This document shows positions 17,872-26,417 of a stretch of 64,000 nt of DNA, one piece after another; position 1 is the stretch's first letter, and the number at the start of each line of letters is the position of its first letter. Below the pieces are notes generated by a model. That model had not been told where the DNA came from. It worked only from the letters and a program-made list of their open reading frames with translations, and ran no database searches. The stretch lies in contig UEGR01000013.1 in assembly GCA_900465685.1 (NCBI GenBank), positions 186,001 through 250,000 on the forward strand. The letters are read 5' to 3'. The DNA is from Hyphomicrobiales bacterium. Lineage in GTDB: Bacteria; Pseudomonadota; Alphaproteobacteria; Rhizobiales; Rhizobiaceae. Position numbers and translations under genes: made by a program.

Positions 17872-18858
17872 CTACTGTCCGATCTTGATGACCAGCTTTC
17901 CAAAATGCCCCGCGCCTTGGAGCGCATTATAAGCGTCTTCAGCTTGGCTGAACGGATAGTCCTTGTCGATCTGTGGCTTGATACCGGTGCGAACAAGGGA
18001 TGCAAGTGTCGATACCGGGCCGACATAAATGCCCTGCAAGGTGATCCGCTTTTCGAGGATTGCGACCGTTTCAATGGCGCCATCGAACCCGGTCAGGACA
18101 CCCATAAGTGATATGCGTCCATCGAAGCGAGTTGCCTTGAGGGTCTTGTTCAGCGTTGCGGGACCCGCTGGGTCGACGGCCAGATCAACGCCCATGTTCC
18201 CCGTCAGCCGCAGGACTTCATTTTCCCAATCCGGATGTGTTTGATAGTTGATGACGTGGTCAGCGCCGAGCTTTTTGGCTCGCTCCAGCTTTTCGTCGGA
18301 ACTCGATGTAATGATAACCCGGGCGCCTGCCATTTTGGCAAGCTGCAAGGCAAAGATCGCCACGCCGCCTGTGCCGAGGAGCAATACGGTTTCACCGGGC
18401 TGAACCGGTCTTCTTTCAAAAAGCGCCGACCATGCCGTGACACCCGCACATGGGAGCGTTGAGGCTTCTTCAAATGTTATCGAGTCCGGTATCCGCACGA
18501 CTCCGGTTGCCGGTACGACGATGCGCTCGCTCAACACGCCATCGACAATATTCCCGCCAAGGCTTGAGGCCTTCTTGGCCTCAGAAAAGGGGCCTTCCAC
18601 CCATTCAGGCATGAAGCCGATGACCACACGATCGCCGATGGCGTAATCGGTCACGCCTTCTCCGATGGCCGACACCACGCCCGCTCCATCGGACAAGGGA
18701 ATGCTGTCTTTGGTACGCTTCGCGACAATGAGATCACGATAATTCATCGATGCAGCGCGCAAATCGACTGCAATCTCTCCGCGACCGGGCTTGCGATCCT
18801 GCTTTTCAACCAGTTTGAGGCGTGGATTTTCGTTTCCAGTTAGAATGTAACTTTGCAC
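17872..18858 (-). CDS. Zinc-type alcohol dehydrogenase-like / quinone oxidoreductase (MDR family)
   Basis: A 328-residue NADPH-dependent medium-chain reductase. It has AASMNYRDLIVAKRT, GDRVVIGFMPEW, the Rossmann motif VLLLGTGGVAIFALQLAKMAGA and TSSSDEKLERAKKLGADHVINY. Structural zinc cysteines are absent, as in quinone oxidoreductases. The start is GTG 18858, with AAAGGAG 8 bases upstream; a longer open frame to 19287 would run through the divergent regulator. It is divergent from the HxlR gene, a pairing typical of quinone or electrophile stress control. Confidence 0.88.
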   Translation of the reverse strand: MQSYILTGNENPRLKLVEKQDRKPGRGEIAVDLRAASMNYRDLIVAKRTKDSIPLSDGAGVVSAIGEGVTDYAIGDRVVIGFMPEWVEGPFSEAKKASSLGGNIVDGVLSERIVVPATGVVRIPDSITFEEASTLPCAGVTAWSALFERRPVQPGETVLLLGTGGVAIFALQLAKMAGARVIITSSSDEKLERAKKLGADHVINYQTHPDWENEVLRLTGNMGVDLAVDPAGPATLNKTLKATRFDGRISLMGVLTGFDGAIETVAILEKRITLQGIYVGPVSTLASLVRTGIKPQIDKDYPFSQAEDAYNALQGAGHFGKLVIKIGQ

Positions 18859-18912
18859 GGCATTGTCTCCTTTAATGCCGGAACAAATAGGCCTATATTG
18901 ATCTTTGAAAAA

Positions 18913-18920
18913 GTACGTAC
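18913..18920. promoter_or_regulatory. Candidate HxlR operator GTACGTAC
   Basis: A perfect 8-bp palindrome in the 81-bp gap between the oxidoreductase and the HxlR regulator, 20 bases before the regulator ATG. Position and symmetry suit a dimeric winged-helix regulator controlling both genes. Binding is inferred only. Confidence 0.5.
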
Positions 18921-18939
18921 AAATTTGGCATGTAGTATC

Positions 18940-19311
18940 ATGGATGATAGTGTCAGGGCGCGCGGCAAGCGTCGCAGTGTCAGCAAAACTGGTTGCGCGG
19001 TAGAAGCTACGCTGTCGGTTATTGGCGGCGTGTGGAAGCCGGTTATCCTCTTCCACCTGCTGAAAGGAAAGCTGCGCTTCAATGCGCTTTGCAGGCTTGT
19101 CCCGGCGGCGACGCCACGGATGCTGACTTTGCAACTCCGGGAACTGGAGGCGGATGGGATCATAAATCGCACGGTTTTTCCGGAAGTGCCGCCGAAGGTG
19201 GAATATGAGCTGACTGGCCTTGGCCACTCTCTGGCACCTATATTGATCAGTATGCGTGACTGGGGAGAGCGTATGCAAGGCGAGCAAGCACAGCCGGAAG
19301 CAAAGTGCTGA
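18940..19311 (+). CDS. HxlR-family transcriptional regulator
   Basis: A 123-residue winged-helix protein. The N-terminal Cys in KTGCAVEATLSVIGGVWKPVILF matches the redox or electrophile-sensing Cys of HxlR/QorR/YodB proteins. TPRMLTLQLRELEADGII is the recognition region and PPKVEYELTGLG the wing. ATG 18940 gives the usual size; an upstream TTG at 18853 would extend across the divergent gene's start. It probably represses the adjacent oxidoreductase. Confidence 0.88.
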   Translation: MDDSVRARGKRRSVSKTGCAVEATLSVIGGVWKPVILFHLLKGKLRFNALCRLVPAATPRMLTLQLRELEADGIINRTVFPEVPPKVEYELTGLGHSLAPILISMRDWGERMQGEQAQPEAKC

Positions 19312-19403
19312 GTTGGCATTCGGGGCGACTTCATCCTTGACGGGCAGCCACTTGCGCGTTTAAGCGGAAGGGCAGACGGAACCAACAGCGGAAGCCTCTG
19401 CCA

Positions 19404-20780
19404 ATGAGCACTTTGCGCATTCTCCCCAGCGCTGATATCCCGGAACTGCCGAACCGCTACAACGGCAAGGTTCGTGAGAACTACGACCTGCCAGACGGCA
19501 GCCGTATCATCATCTCGACTGATCGGCTGAGCGCCTTCGATGTCATTTTGACGTCGATCCCGTTCAAAGGTCAGGTTTTGACGCAGACTGCGTCCTATTG
19601 GTTCGAGGAAACGGCTGATATCTGCCCGAACCATGTTCTGGCTTATCCCGATCCGAATGTCGTCATCGGCACGCGGTTGAACATTCTGCCGGTTGAGGTG
19701 GTTGTCCGCGGTTATCTTGCTGGAACGACTAGCACGTCGATCCTGACGAAATACCGCAAGGGTGAGCGCCAGATGTATGGCGTTACATTACCTGATGGTC
19801 TCAGGGACAATGAAAAGCTGCCGCATCCGATCATCACGCCGACAAGCAAGGCCTTCGACGGCGGACATGATGAGCCCCTTTCCGGTGAGGAAATCCTTGA
19901 ACAGGGTCTGCTGACGGCCGAACAGTGGGAAACAGTGTCGCGTTATGCGCTGGCGCTTTTCGAGCGTGGACAGGCGCGTGCGGCTGAGCGCGGGTTGATC
20001 CTCGTCGACACCAAATACGAGTTTGGGACAGACGCCGACGGTCGCATCATTCTTGCCGATGAAATCCATACGCCGGATTCAAGCCGCTACTGGATTGCCG
20101 ACAGCTATGAAGAGAGCTTTGCGGCGGGCAGCCGTCCGGCAAGCTTTGACAAGGATTTTGTGCGCGCCTGGGTCACCGAGCGTTGCGATCCTTATAAGGA
20201 CCCGATCCCGGAAATTCCGCTCGATCTGATCGAACAGACGTCGAAGGTCTATATTCAGGCATACGAACAGATCACCGGCAAGACTTTTGAGCCTGATCTG
20301 GCTGGTGAGACGGTTCTGGATCGCATTCGCGCCAATCTCAAGCCGTACTTCGTAGAGAAGTCTGCGGGCGCCAAGCCAAAAACACGCAAGAAGGCTGAGC
20401 CCAAAGCGAAGGTTGCAAAGCCAGTTGCGAAGGCAACCAAGGCGGATGTAACTGCCGCAACGCCTATCGCTGGCACGAGGAAGAGATATTCTCCGGCTGA
20501 ACGCACTTCCATTCTCGCTTCTGTCGCAAAGGCGATGAAGAGCGGCGAGACCACGCTGAAAGCCGTTTTGCAGCAGGCCGAAGTCAGCGAACAGACCTAT
20601 TACAACTGGAAAAACGCCGCTGGAAAGACTGCGGCACCGGCAACGGTCCAGTCATCTGTGGGCGACGACCTGAAAGCGCTTGTGGCGCTGGAAGCTGAAA
20701 ACTTGAAGCTGCGCAAGGAGCTGGCTGCAAGGCTTCGCGCCGAGAATGCCGAATTGCGCAAGCGTCTCGGCAAGGCATAA
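19404..20780 (+). CDS. purC: SAICAR synthase (PurC) with C-terminal lysine-rich, transposase-like HTH and coiled-coil extension
   Basis: The first 315 or so residues are a complete long-type SAICAR synthase: [49 protein letters not shown], and the catalytic region LVDTKYEFG...[14 protein letters not shown]. This enzyme joins CAIR and aspartate in purine synthesis. Unusually, another 140 residues follow in frame: a Lys/Ala-rich linker (320-355), then [20 protein letters not shown]...[14 protein letters not shown] (361-407), which resembles the HTH of IS3-type OrfA proteins, then a heptad coiled coil (about 423-456, ending [12 protein letters not shown]). No stop or frameshift separates them. 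No other pur genes are nearby. Core function sure; tail function unknown. Confidence 0.88.
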   Translation: MSTLRILPSADIPELPNRYNGKVRENYDLPDGSRIIISTDRLSAFDVILTSIPFKGQVLTQTASYWFEETADICPNHVLAYPDPNVVIGTRLNILPVEVVVRGYLAGTTSTSILTKYRKGERQMYGVTLPDGLRDNEKLPHPIITPTSKAFDGGHDEPLSGEEILEQGLLTAEQWETVSRYALALFERGQARAAERGLILVDTKYEFGTDADGRIILADEIHTPDSSRYWIADSYEESFAAGSRPASFDKDFVRAWVTERCDPYKDPIPEIPLDLIEQTSKVYIQAYEQITGKTFEPDLAGETVLDRIRANLKPYFVEKSAGAKPKTRKKAEPKAKVAKPVAKATKADVTAATPIAGTRKRYSPAERTSILASVAKAMKSGETTLKAVLQQAEVSEQTYYNWKNAAGKTAAPATVQSSVGDDLKALVALEAENLKLRKELAARLRAENAELRKRLGKA

Positions 20781-20833
20781 GATTAGCCTACCTCGTAGCC
20801 TGCCATCCTGTGCATTGACACTGAGAAGTTATA

Positions 20834-20867
20834 CAAACAGGCGCTCTGAGTTCAGGGCGCCTGTTTG
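20834..20867. terminator. Convergent terminator between purC and hisC
   Basis: CAAACAGGCGC (20834-20844) pairs perfectly with GCGCCTGTTTG (20857-20867), an 11-bp stem with a 12-base loop. A T-rich stretch (GCGTTTATGTTT) follows on the plus strand. It separates the two convergent genes. Confidence 0.75.
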
Positions 20868-20897
20868 GCGTTTATGTTTCAGGCTGTGTCAGATAGA

Positions 20898-22022
20898 TCA
20901 GCCGGTCGGACATATCCGATCAAACGATTGCATGAAGTGGTCGTTCTCTTCCGAGCTACCGATGCTGACGCGAATAAAGTTCGTGTACCCCTGCTGCTTC
21001 CACGGCTTGACGATAACCCCGTCTTGTAAAAGCTTCTCAGCAAAAGTGACGGAGTCCGACTTCACGTCGATGAACAGGAAATTGCCTTTCGAGGGGGCGA
21101 AGCGGATTTTCCGCGTCGTGAGAAATTCAGCCACCCGATCCCGTTCACGCAATGCAAGTGCTACGCCTGATGCAAGATGTTCGGTGTCACGACGAGCAAT
21201 CAGTCCTGTCGCCTGCGCGATCGCATTGGCATTGAAGGGTGTGCGTGCGCGGTCGAGATATCCGCGTAAGGCGCTGTCGCTTGTAAGGCCAAAGCCAAGG
21301 CGTGCGCCTGCCAGCCCGTAAGCCTTGGAGAAGGTCCGAAGCACCACCCAGTTGAGATCGGTATTGCGCAGCAGGTCGATGGCCGACGGATAATCATCGC
21401 CCGCCGCATATTCCGCATAGGCCTCATCCAGCACAAGCAAGGTGTCTGGCGCGACAGCTTCTATGACCCGTTGCAGGGCTTCGGGATTAAGCCAGCTTCC
21501 TACCGGATTGAGCGGATTTGCGAACATGACAAGGCGAGGGCCTTTCGCGATTGCTTCCACCAATGCGTCGACATCCACCTCCAGCGATTGCTTGACTTCG
21601 ACCCGCTCGACGGTTGCGCCCATCAAGGTTGAATAGTCTTCATGCAAAGGAAAGGACGGATAAAGTGTCACGACGCGATCGCCGGGGCGAAGGACAGAGC
21701 GGCAGATCACCCCGATCAGGTCTTCTGATCCATTGCCCAGAATGACTTGATCTTCGGGCCACTGAAACTCATGCGCTATCTCCAGCGCTAACGCCCGACC
21801 GGAAGGATCAGGATAGAGCCGCAGCAAATCATGCGCCGAGGCAAATAGCTCTTTTATCTTTGGGGATGGACCTAATGGATTCTCGTTTGAGCCGAGTTTT
21901 GCGATCTGCGCGGGGTGATATCGGTCTTCAACTTCGGCAATCGTCAGTCCCGCATTATAGGGGCTAAGCGCACGTATTTCCGGACGAATCAGATTGCTAA
22001 GCGATGCTTCATCATGGGGCAT
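20898..22022 (-). CDS. hisC: Histidinol-phosphate aminotransferase-like PLP enzyme (HisC family)
   Basis: A 374-residue class I/II aminotransferase. It shows KLGSNENPLGPSPK, ILGNGSEDLIGVICR, FANPLNPVGSWL, VLDEAYAEY and the PLP lysine in RTFSKAYGLAGARLGFG. The start is ATG 22022 because AGGAGA lies 6 bases upstream; 16 further in-frame residues are spurious. It is divergent from an operon that contains a HisD-like dehydrogenase, so it may be a catabolic or aromatic-aminotransferase paralogue rather than the histidine biosynthesis enzyme. Confidence 0.82.
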   Translation of the reverse strand: MPHDEASLSNLIRPEIRALSPYNAGLTIAEVEDRYHPAQIAKLGSNENPLGPSPKIKELFASAHDLLRLYPDPSGRALALEIAHEFQWPEDQVILGNGSEDLIGVICRSVLRPGDRVVTLYPSFPLHEDYSTLMGATVERVEVKQSLEVDVDALVEAIAKGPRLVMFANPLNPVGSWLNPEALQRVIEAVAPDTLLVLDEAYAEYAAGDDYPSAIDLLRNTDLNWVVLRTFSKAYGLAGARLGFGLTSDSALRGYLDRARTPFNANAIAQATGLIARRDTEHLASGVALALRERDRVAEFLTTRKIRFAPSKGNFLFIDVKSDSVTFAEKLLQDGVIVKPWKQQGYTNFIRVSIGSSEENDHFMQSFDRICPTG

Positions 22023-22100
22023 TTGCGTTCTCCTCTGATGGCGCGCTCTTGGATGGGGCACGTCCTTCATAAAGAGAGTTCTAAGACCAAACTTTTATTT

Positions 22101-22120
22101 TGTATATATATGTATAGACA
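22101..22120. promoter_or_regulatory. Candidate operator with TGTATA direct repeat in hisC/SDR divergent region
   Basis: TGTATATATATGTATAGACA carries TGTATA twice, exactly 10 bp apart, in an AT-rich stretch of the 212-bp gap between hisC and the SDR gene. HutC-type regulators favour TGTA/TACA-like half-sites, and a HutC-like gene closes the SDR operon at 29605. The link is inferred. Confidence 0.4.
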
Positions 22121-22234
22121 AGTTGCTAAAAAGATGCCTTTATGTCGGGGAGACCATAAAAAATTGCTAAACATTACTCGCAGAATGATTAGAAGTTCTG
22201 GCGATGTTTGTTCAGGCAAGGTCCATAGGGGAAC

Positions 22235-23011
22235 ATGATGCAGGTTTTATCGCTTTTCGACCTTAGCGGGCGTAAGGCGCTGGTCACTGGCGCAAGCCGG
22301 GGTTTGGGACAGGCTATTGCCGAAGCATTGGCATCGGCGGGGGCCGACGTCGCCATAACAGCGCGCAAGTCCGATGATCTGACCGAAACGGCTTCTCGTA
22401 TCGCGGCCCTTGGGCGCGTCTGCGTGCCGCTCTCTCTTGATGTGCGCGATGTTGATGCTTGTGCTGACGTGACTGCGCGGGCCGCCGCAGAATTGGGCGG
22501 TCTCGATATTCTCGTCAACAATGCCGGTTACGAAGAAATACGGCCTTCGCTCGATGTTGATGAAGCGTTGTGGGATCGCATTGTCTCGACCAATCTGAAA
22601 GGCGCATTCTTTTGCGCTCAGGCTGCCGCGCGTCACATGACGCACACCAAAAGCGGCGGCGCAATCATCAATCTTTGTTCACTCACCTCTTATGTCGGCG
22701 TGCCGACGGCCGCGCCTTATGGCTCGTCGAAATCCGGCCTCATGGGCATGACGCATGCGCTTGCAACGGAATGGGCCCCGCACGGTATTCGGGTCAACGG
22801 CATCGCACCTGGCTATTTCCGCACATCGATGACGGACGTCTTCTATGAGAACGACGAGTGGCAAAAATCCATGCTGGATAAGATTCCGCAAGGTCGGTTC
22901 GGCCGAATGGAAGACGTTGCAGGCGCCGTGGTGTTTCTGGCGAGCAAAGCTTCGGCTTATGTGACGGGGCAGGTTATTCCAATCGATGGCGGCTATTTGG
23001 CGTCGATTTAA
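22235..23011 (+). CDS. Short-chain dehydrogenase/reductase (SDR)
   Basis: A 258-residue classical SDR. Cofactor motif TGASRGLGQA, NNAG, then catalytic Ser (LCSLTS), Tyr and Lys (YGSSK), and the C-terminal GQVIPIDGGY. It oxidises or reduces a hydroxyl/carbonyl with NAD(P). It is the first gene of an operon with an ABC importer, a HisD-like dehydrogenase and a zinc alcohol dehydrogenase, so it likely acts on the imported polyol or derivative. A sulfopropanediol 2-dehydrogenase role (HpsO/HpsP type) is one possibility. Confidence 0.88.
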   Translation: MMQVLSLFDLSGRKALVTGASRGLGQAIAEALASAGADVAITARKSDDLTETASRIAALGRVCVPLSLDVRDVDACADVTARAAAELGGLDILVNNAGYEEIRPSLDVDEALWDRIVSTNLKGAFFCAQAAARHMTHTKSGGAIINLCSLTSYVGVPTAAPYGSSKSGLMGMTHALATEWAPHGIRVNGIAPGYFRTSMTDVFYENDEWQKSMLDKIPQGRFGRMEDVAGAVVFLASKASAYVTGQVIPIDGGYLASI

Positions 23012-23068
23012 GTGTTTCGACGCTTCGAAACACGATTTGAGACAAATCTATCTGGCGTTTTCAAACGC
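23012..23068 (+). repeat. Pair of intercistronic hairpins after the SDR gene
   Basis: GTGTTTCGA-CGCT-TCGAAACAC (23012-23033) is a perfect 9-bp stem directly after the stop codon. GCGTTT-TC-AAACGC (23055-23068) follows. No T-run is present. This could be a REP-like element or an mRNA processing/stability site between the SDR and the transporter genes. Confidence 0.55.
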
Positions 23069-23092
23069 TTCTGAATGAAACGGGAAACATCG

Positions 23093-24229
23093 ATGAAAAC
23101 CACCGGAAACGGAACTGGCCCTACTGCCAAGAACGGACCGGCTGCCGTCTCGGCCAAGAATGTCAGCATGATCTATAACGGTTTCCATGCCGTCCGGTCG
23201 GCTTCATTTGATCTCGAACAGGGGCGTTTCCTGACTATTCTCGGGCCGTCCGGTTCAGGCAAGACGACTTTGCTGCGGCTGATTGCCGGTTTCCAGCGTC
23301 CAAGTGTCGGCGAAATCTTCATCAATGGTCAGGCTGTCAGTGCGGTCCCGTCGCACAAGCGTTCCATCGGCATGGTGTTTCAGAAACTCGCCTTGTTTCC
23401 GCACATGACGGCAGCACAAAACGTCGCCTTTCCACTCAAGATGCGCCGGTTTGATGCCCGGACCATTCCCGAGCGGGTCGAGCGCTATCTCGATCTGGTT
23501 CGTCTTGGTGGATTGGGCAATAGGCGTGTTCATGAACTTTCCGGTGGTCAGCAACAGCGTGTCGCCATTGCACGCGCGCTTGTCTTTGAACCTGATCTTC
23601 TGTTGCTCGATGAACCTCTCGCCGCGCTTGATCGCAAGCTTCGTGAAGAAATGCAGCTTGAGTTTCGCCGTATCCAGCGCGAACTGGGTGTCACGACCAT
23701 CAACGTTACCCACGATCAGCGTGAAGCTCTGGTCGTGTCGGATGAGATCATCGTTATGGATGGCGGCGAAATACAACAGATGGCGCGACCATCAGAAACC
23801 TATCGCAATCCGTCCAACGCTTTTGTCGCGAACTTCATCGGTGTGACCAATTTCATCACCGGTAAGGCTTCCTCCGTCGACGGCAGCGTTGTGCAGGTTG
23901 ATGCCGGGCCAAAGCTTGCTGGTGTCGCGGTTGATGGTCATAAGCCCGTTGCAGCAGGCAATACCGTTTCTTGTGCCATTCGTGCTGAACAAATCCGTAT
24001 TGGTACCAATGCTGAAAGCGGCGCAGGGCTTGATACGAAGCTCGAAGGCGTGGTGACCGACGCGATCTTTGAAGGTGAGCGCATTGTATATGAGTTGCGC
24101 GTGCCCGCGTTGGGTGACGCCTTGATGCGCGTGTTTGATCACGATCCTGTCGGGCACAGCCAGTTTGAAGAGGGGGCGACCGTTCCCATTGGCTGGAATG
24201 CCCGCGATCTCATCGTTTTTGCAGCATGA
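23093..24229 (+). CDS. ABC transporter ATP-binding protein, PotA type
   Basis: About 378 residues. Walker A GPSGSGKTT, Q-loop VFQKLALFPHM, signature [14 protein letters not shown], Walker B LLLLDEPLAALD and NVTHDQREAL are all intact. A C-terminal TOBE domain follows (CAIRAEQIRIG). ATG 23093 has a GGGA 7 bases upstream; an ATG at 23075 adds six residues and has no ribosome site. It belongs to a second polyamine-type importer in the window, with gene order ATPase, binding protein, permease, permease. Confidence 0.88.
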   Translation: MKTTGNGTGPTAKNGPAAVSAKNVSMIYNGFHAVRSASFDLEQGRFLTILGPSGSGKTTLLRLIAGFQRPSVGEIFINGQAVSAVPSHKRSIGMVFQKLALFPHMTAAQNVAFPLKMRRFDARTIPERVERYLDLVRLGGLGNRRVHELSGGQQQRVAIARALVFEPDLLLLDEPLAALDRKLREEMQLEFRRIQRELGVTTINVTHDQREALVVSDEIIVMDGGEIQQMARPSETYRNPSNAFVANFIGVTNFITGKASSVDGSVVQVDAGPKLAGVAVDGHKPVAAGNTVSCAIRAEQIRIGTNAESGAGLDTKLEGVVTDAIFEGERIVYELRVPALGDALMRVFDHDPVGHSQFEEGATVPIGWNARDLIVFAA

Positions 24230-24273
24230 ACTGAACACCAGATTACAGACAAAACCCTAGAGGAGAGAACATT

Positions 24274-25389
24274 ATGAGCGCTCTGAAGAAGCCCTTTTTG
24301 ATACTCGACCGCCGCCGCTTCCTGCAAAGCGCAGGCGCTCTGGCAGCAGCAGCCGGAACCACGTCGCTTGGCCTGTCGCGCGCCTTTGCAGAAGAGCCTG
24401 CAAAGCCGAAAGAACTGATCGTTCGCGCCTGGGGCGGTAGCTGGGTGGACTCGCTGAAAGCGGGCGTTTCCGACCCCTTCACCGCAAAGACCGGCATTTC
24501 AATTCGCCACGATCTGACTGAAGACAACGAAATCCAGCCGAAGCTTTGGGCTGCGGTGGCGCAGAAGCGCATTCCGCCGATCCACGTCAACTGGGATACG
24601 ACAACCAATGCGACCAAGTCGGCATTGCGTGGCGTGACGGAAGACCTGTCGGATCTGTCCAACCTCAAGAACACCACCGATCTTGCCAAGCCGGTCGGCC
24701 TCGACGGCTATCCGATCGTCAATACCTATGGCTATGTCTATGTGCTGGCCTATCGCCCGGAAGCGTTCCCGGACGGCCCGCCTAAGTCGTGGCACGCTCT
24801 GCTTGATCCGAAGTTCAAGGGGCGCATCGCGCTTTACAATGACGGCATCGGCTTCCACTTCCCGGCGCAGGTTGCCGGTGGCGGCAAACTCGAAGACATC
24901 CCGGCCAACATGCAGCCAGCCTGGGATTTCATCGCCAAGGTGAAGCAGCAGCAGCCGCTTCTCGGTGAAGATCCTGATTTCACCACCTGGTTCCAGAAGG
25001 GTGAAATCGATCTGGCCTGCACCATCTCCACCAATGCGCGCGAAGCGCAGAAGAACGGCGTCAAGATCGACTGGACTGTTCCGGAAGAAGGCGCGAAGTT
25101 CGACACGGATGGTCTTTGGGTTCCAAAAGGCCTGCCGGAAAACGAGCTTTACTGGGCCAAGGAGTATGTCAACTTCGCCTTGACCAAGGATGCACAGCAG
25201 GTCTGGCTCGATGGTCTTGGTTTGCCCGGCGTGGTTCCGGGTCTGACGCCACCCGCCGATCTGGTGAACGATCCTGCTTATCCGACGACGGAAGAGGATT
25301 TCAAACATCTCATCCGCATCTCGGCCAAGGTACAGGTTGAGAACGAGAGCGAGTGGTTCTCCAAGTTCAAGGCGATCATGCAGGGCTGA
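24274..25389 (+). CDS. ABC transporter binding protein, PotD type, Tat-exported
   Basis: A 371-residue binding protein. The N-terminus has a twin-arginine signal (DRRRFLQSAG) followed by a hydrophobic Ala-rich stretch and an AFA cleavage site, so it is exported folded. The mature part (ELIVRAWGGSWVDSLKAG; GYVYVLAYRPEAFPDGPP; SWHALLDPKFKGRIALY) is of the spermidine/putrescine or iron type. GAGGAGAG precedes the ATG. The importer in the first cluster uses a Sec signal instead, so the two systems differ in export route. Substrate unknown. Confidence 0.9.
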   Translation: MSALKKPFLILDRRRFLQSAGALAAAAGTTSLGLSRAFAEEPAKPKELIVRAWGGSWVDSLKAGVSDPFTAKTGISIRHDLTEDNEIQPKLWAAVAQKRIPPIHVNWDTTTNATKSALRGVTEDLSDLSNLKNTTDLAKPVGLDGYPIVNTYGYVYVLAYRPEAFPDGPPKSWHALLDPKFKGRIALYNDGIGFHFPAQVAGGGKLEDIPANMQPAWDFIAKVKQQQPLLGEDPDFTTWFQKGEIDLACTISTNAREAQKNGVKIDWTVPEEGAKFDTDGLWVPKGLPENELYWAKEYVNFALTKDAQQVWLDGLGLPGVVPGLTPPADLVNDPAYPTTEEDFKHLIRISAKVQVENESEWFSKFKAIMQG

Positions 25390-25408
25390 TACAGCTCTAT
25401 AAACAACC

Positions 25409-25433
25409 GGGATCGCCCGAATAGGGCGATCCC
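25409..25433 (+). terminator. Intercistronic stem-loop after binding-protein gene
   Basis: GGGATCGCCC, loop GAATA, GGGCGATCCC: a perfect 10-bp stem with a 5-base loop and no T-run, placed 20 bp after the stop. It is very like the hairpin at 5098 in size and position. Confidence 0.75.
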
Positions 25434-25472
25434 ATGCCCGATATCTCAAGGCAAATATTCAGGAATTGAAAC

Positions 25473-26417
25473 ATGCGAGCGGCACGCACTGCCTATCCCA
25501 TGACATGGCGCATCATGGATGCGCTGGAAGCAATCGCAGCCTTTTTATGGCCCGCGCGGTTTAACCGTGCTGTGCCCTATCTGATGCTGCTTCCGGCGAT
25601 TGTTCTGGTCGGATTGCTGGTGCTGGGTCTGATCCAGATCGCAGATACCAGCCTGCGCACGCTCGATACGTCGACCTTCCTGATGTCTGACTATTATACG
25701 CTTGCAAACTACAAGCGCGCTCTGACGGAATCCCTATTTGCGACGGTCGCCTGGCGCAGTCTTCTGGGATCGCTCGTCGTGACCTTTTTCACACTTGTTC
25801 TGGCATTTCCTTACGCTTATCTGATGGTCAGAACGCCTTCGGCGGCGCTACGTAAATTTCTGCTGATCGCGCTTTTCCTGCCGTTTTTCATTGGGCAGGT
25901 GGTGCGTGCTTATGGGTGGCTCATCATTCTGGGTAATCAGGGCATGGTAAACGAGGCGCTTGGCCTCGTCGGTATCGCGCCTTTGCGCCTGCTTTATAAC
26001 TACCCCGCGGTGCTGTTCGGACTTGTGCAATATATGCTGCCCTTTGCAGTCCTGATGCTGGCCCCGGCGCTGACCGCCATACCAGAAGAAATGGAAGCGG
26101 CGGCAAGCTCACTCGGCGCGAACTGGGTGCGAACATTTGCGCATGTTGTGCTACCCATGGCGCGCCCCGGCCTGATTGGCGCGGGGCTGGTGGTCATGAC
26201 GCTGTCGCTCACCGATTTTGCTATTCCCGCAATCCTTGGCGGCGGCTCTCAGGATTTTATCGCCAACGCGATTTATGACCAGTTCTTCCGCACCTCCGAT
26301 CAGGGACTGGGCGCGACATTGGCGCTGCTTTTAGTCGGTGTCGGCTCCATCCTTGTCGGGCTCGTTTTCACGCTGTTCGGTGCTGGAACACTTGCCATGG
26401 GGAGGGCACGCAAATGA
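25473..26417 (+). CDS. ABC transporter permease, PotB type
   Basis: A 314-residue membrane protein with about six helices. The EAA loop is EAAASSLGANWVRTFAHVVLPMARPG, and RAYGWLIILGNQGMVN is typical of this family. Its stop overlaps the next start (ATGA, 26414-26417). Confidence 0.88.
   Translation: MRAARTAYPMTWRIMDALEAIAAFLWPARFNRAVPYLMLLPAIVLVGLLVLGLIQIADTSLRTLDTSTFLMSDYYTLANYKRALTESLFATVAWRSLLGSLVVTFFTLVLAFPYAYLMVRTPSAALRKFLLIALFLPFFIGQVVRAYGWLIILGNQGMVNEALGLVGIAPLRLLYNYPAVLFGLVQYMLPFAVLMLAPALTAIPEEMEAAASSLGANWVRTFAHVVLPMARPGLIGAGLVVMTLSLTDFAIPAILGGGSQDFIANAIYDQFFRTSDQGLGATLALLLVGVGSILVGLVFTLFGAGTLAMGRARK

Noticed and set aside
18859-19287. N-terminal extension of the quinone oxidoreductase
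   Set aside because: It would cover the divergent HxlR gene; GTG 18858 has a good ribosome site and gives the normal family length.
20472-20780. A remnant insertion sequence (IS3 orfA) at the purC 3' end
   Set aside because: No orfB, terminal inverted repeats or target duplication were seen, and the HTH is in frame with purC with no disruption, so it is described as a fused domain.
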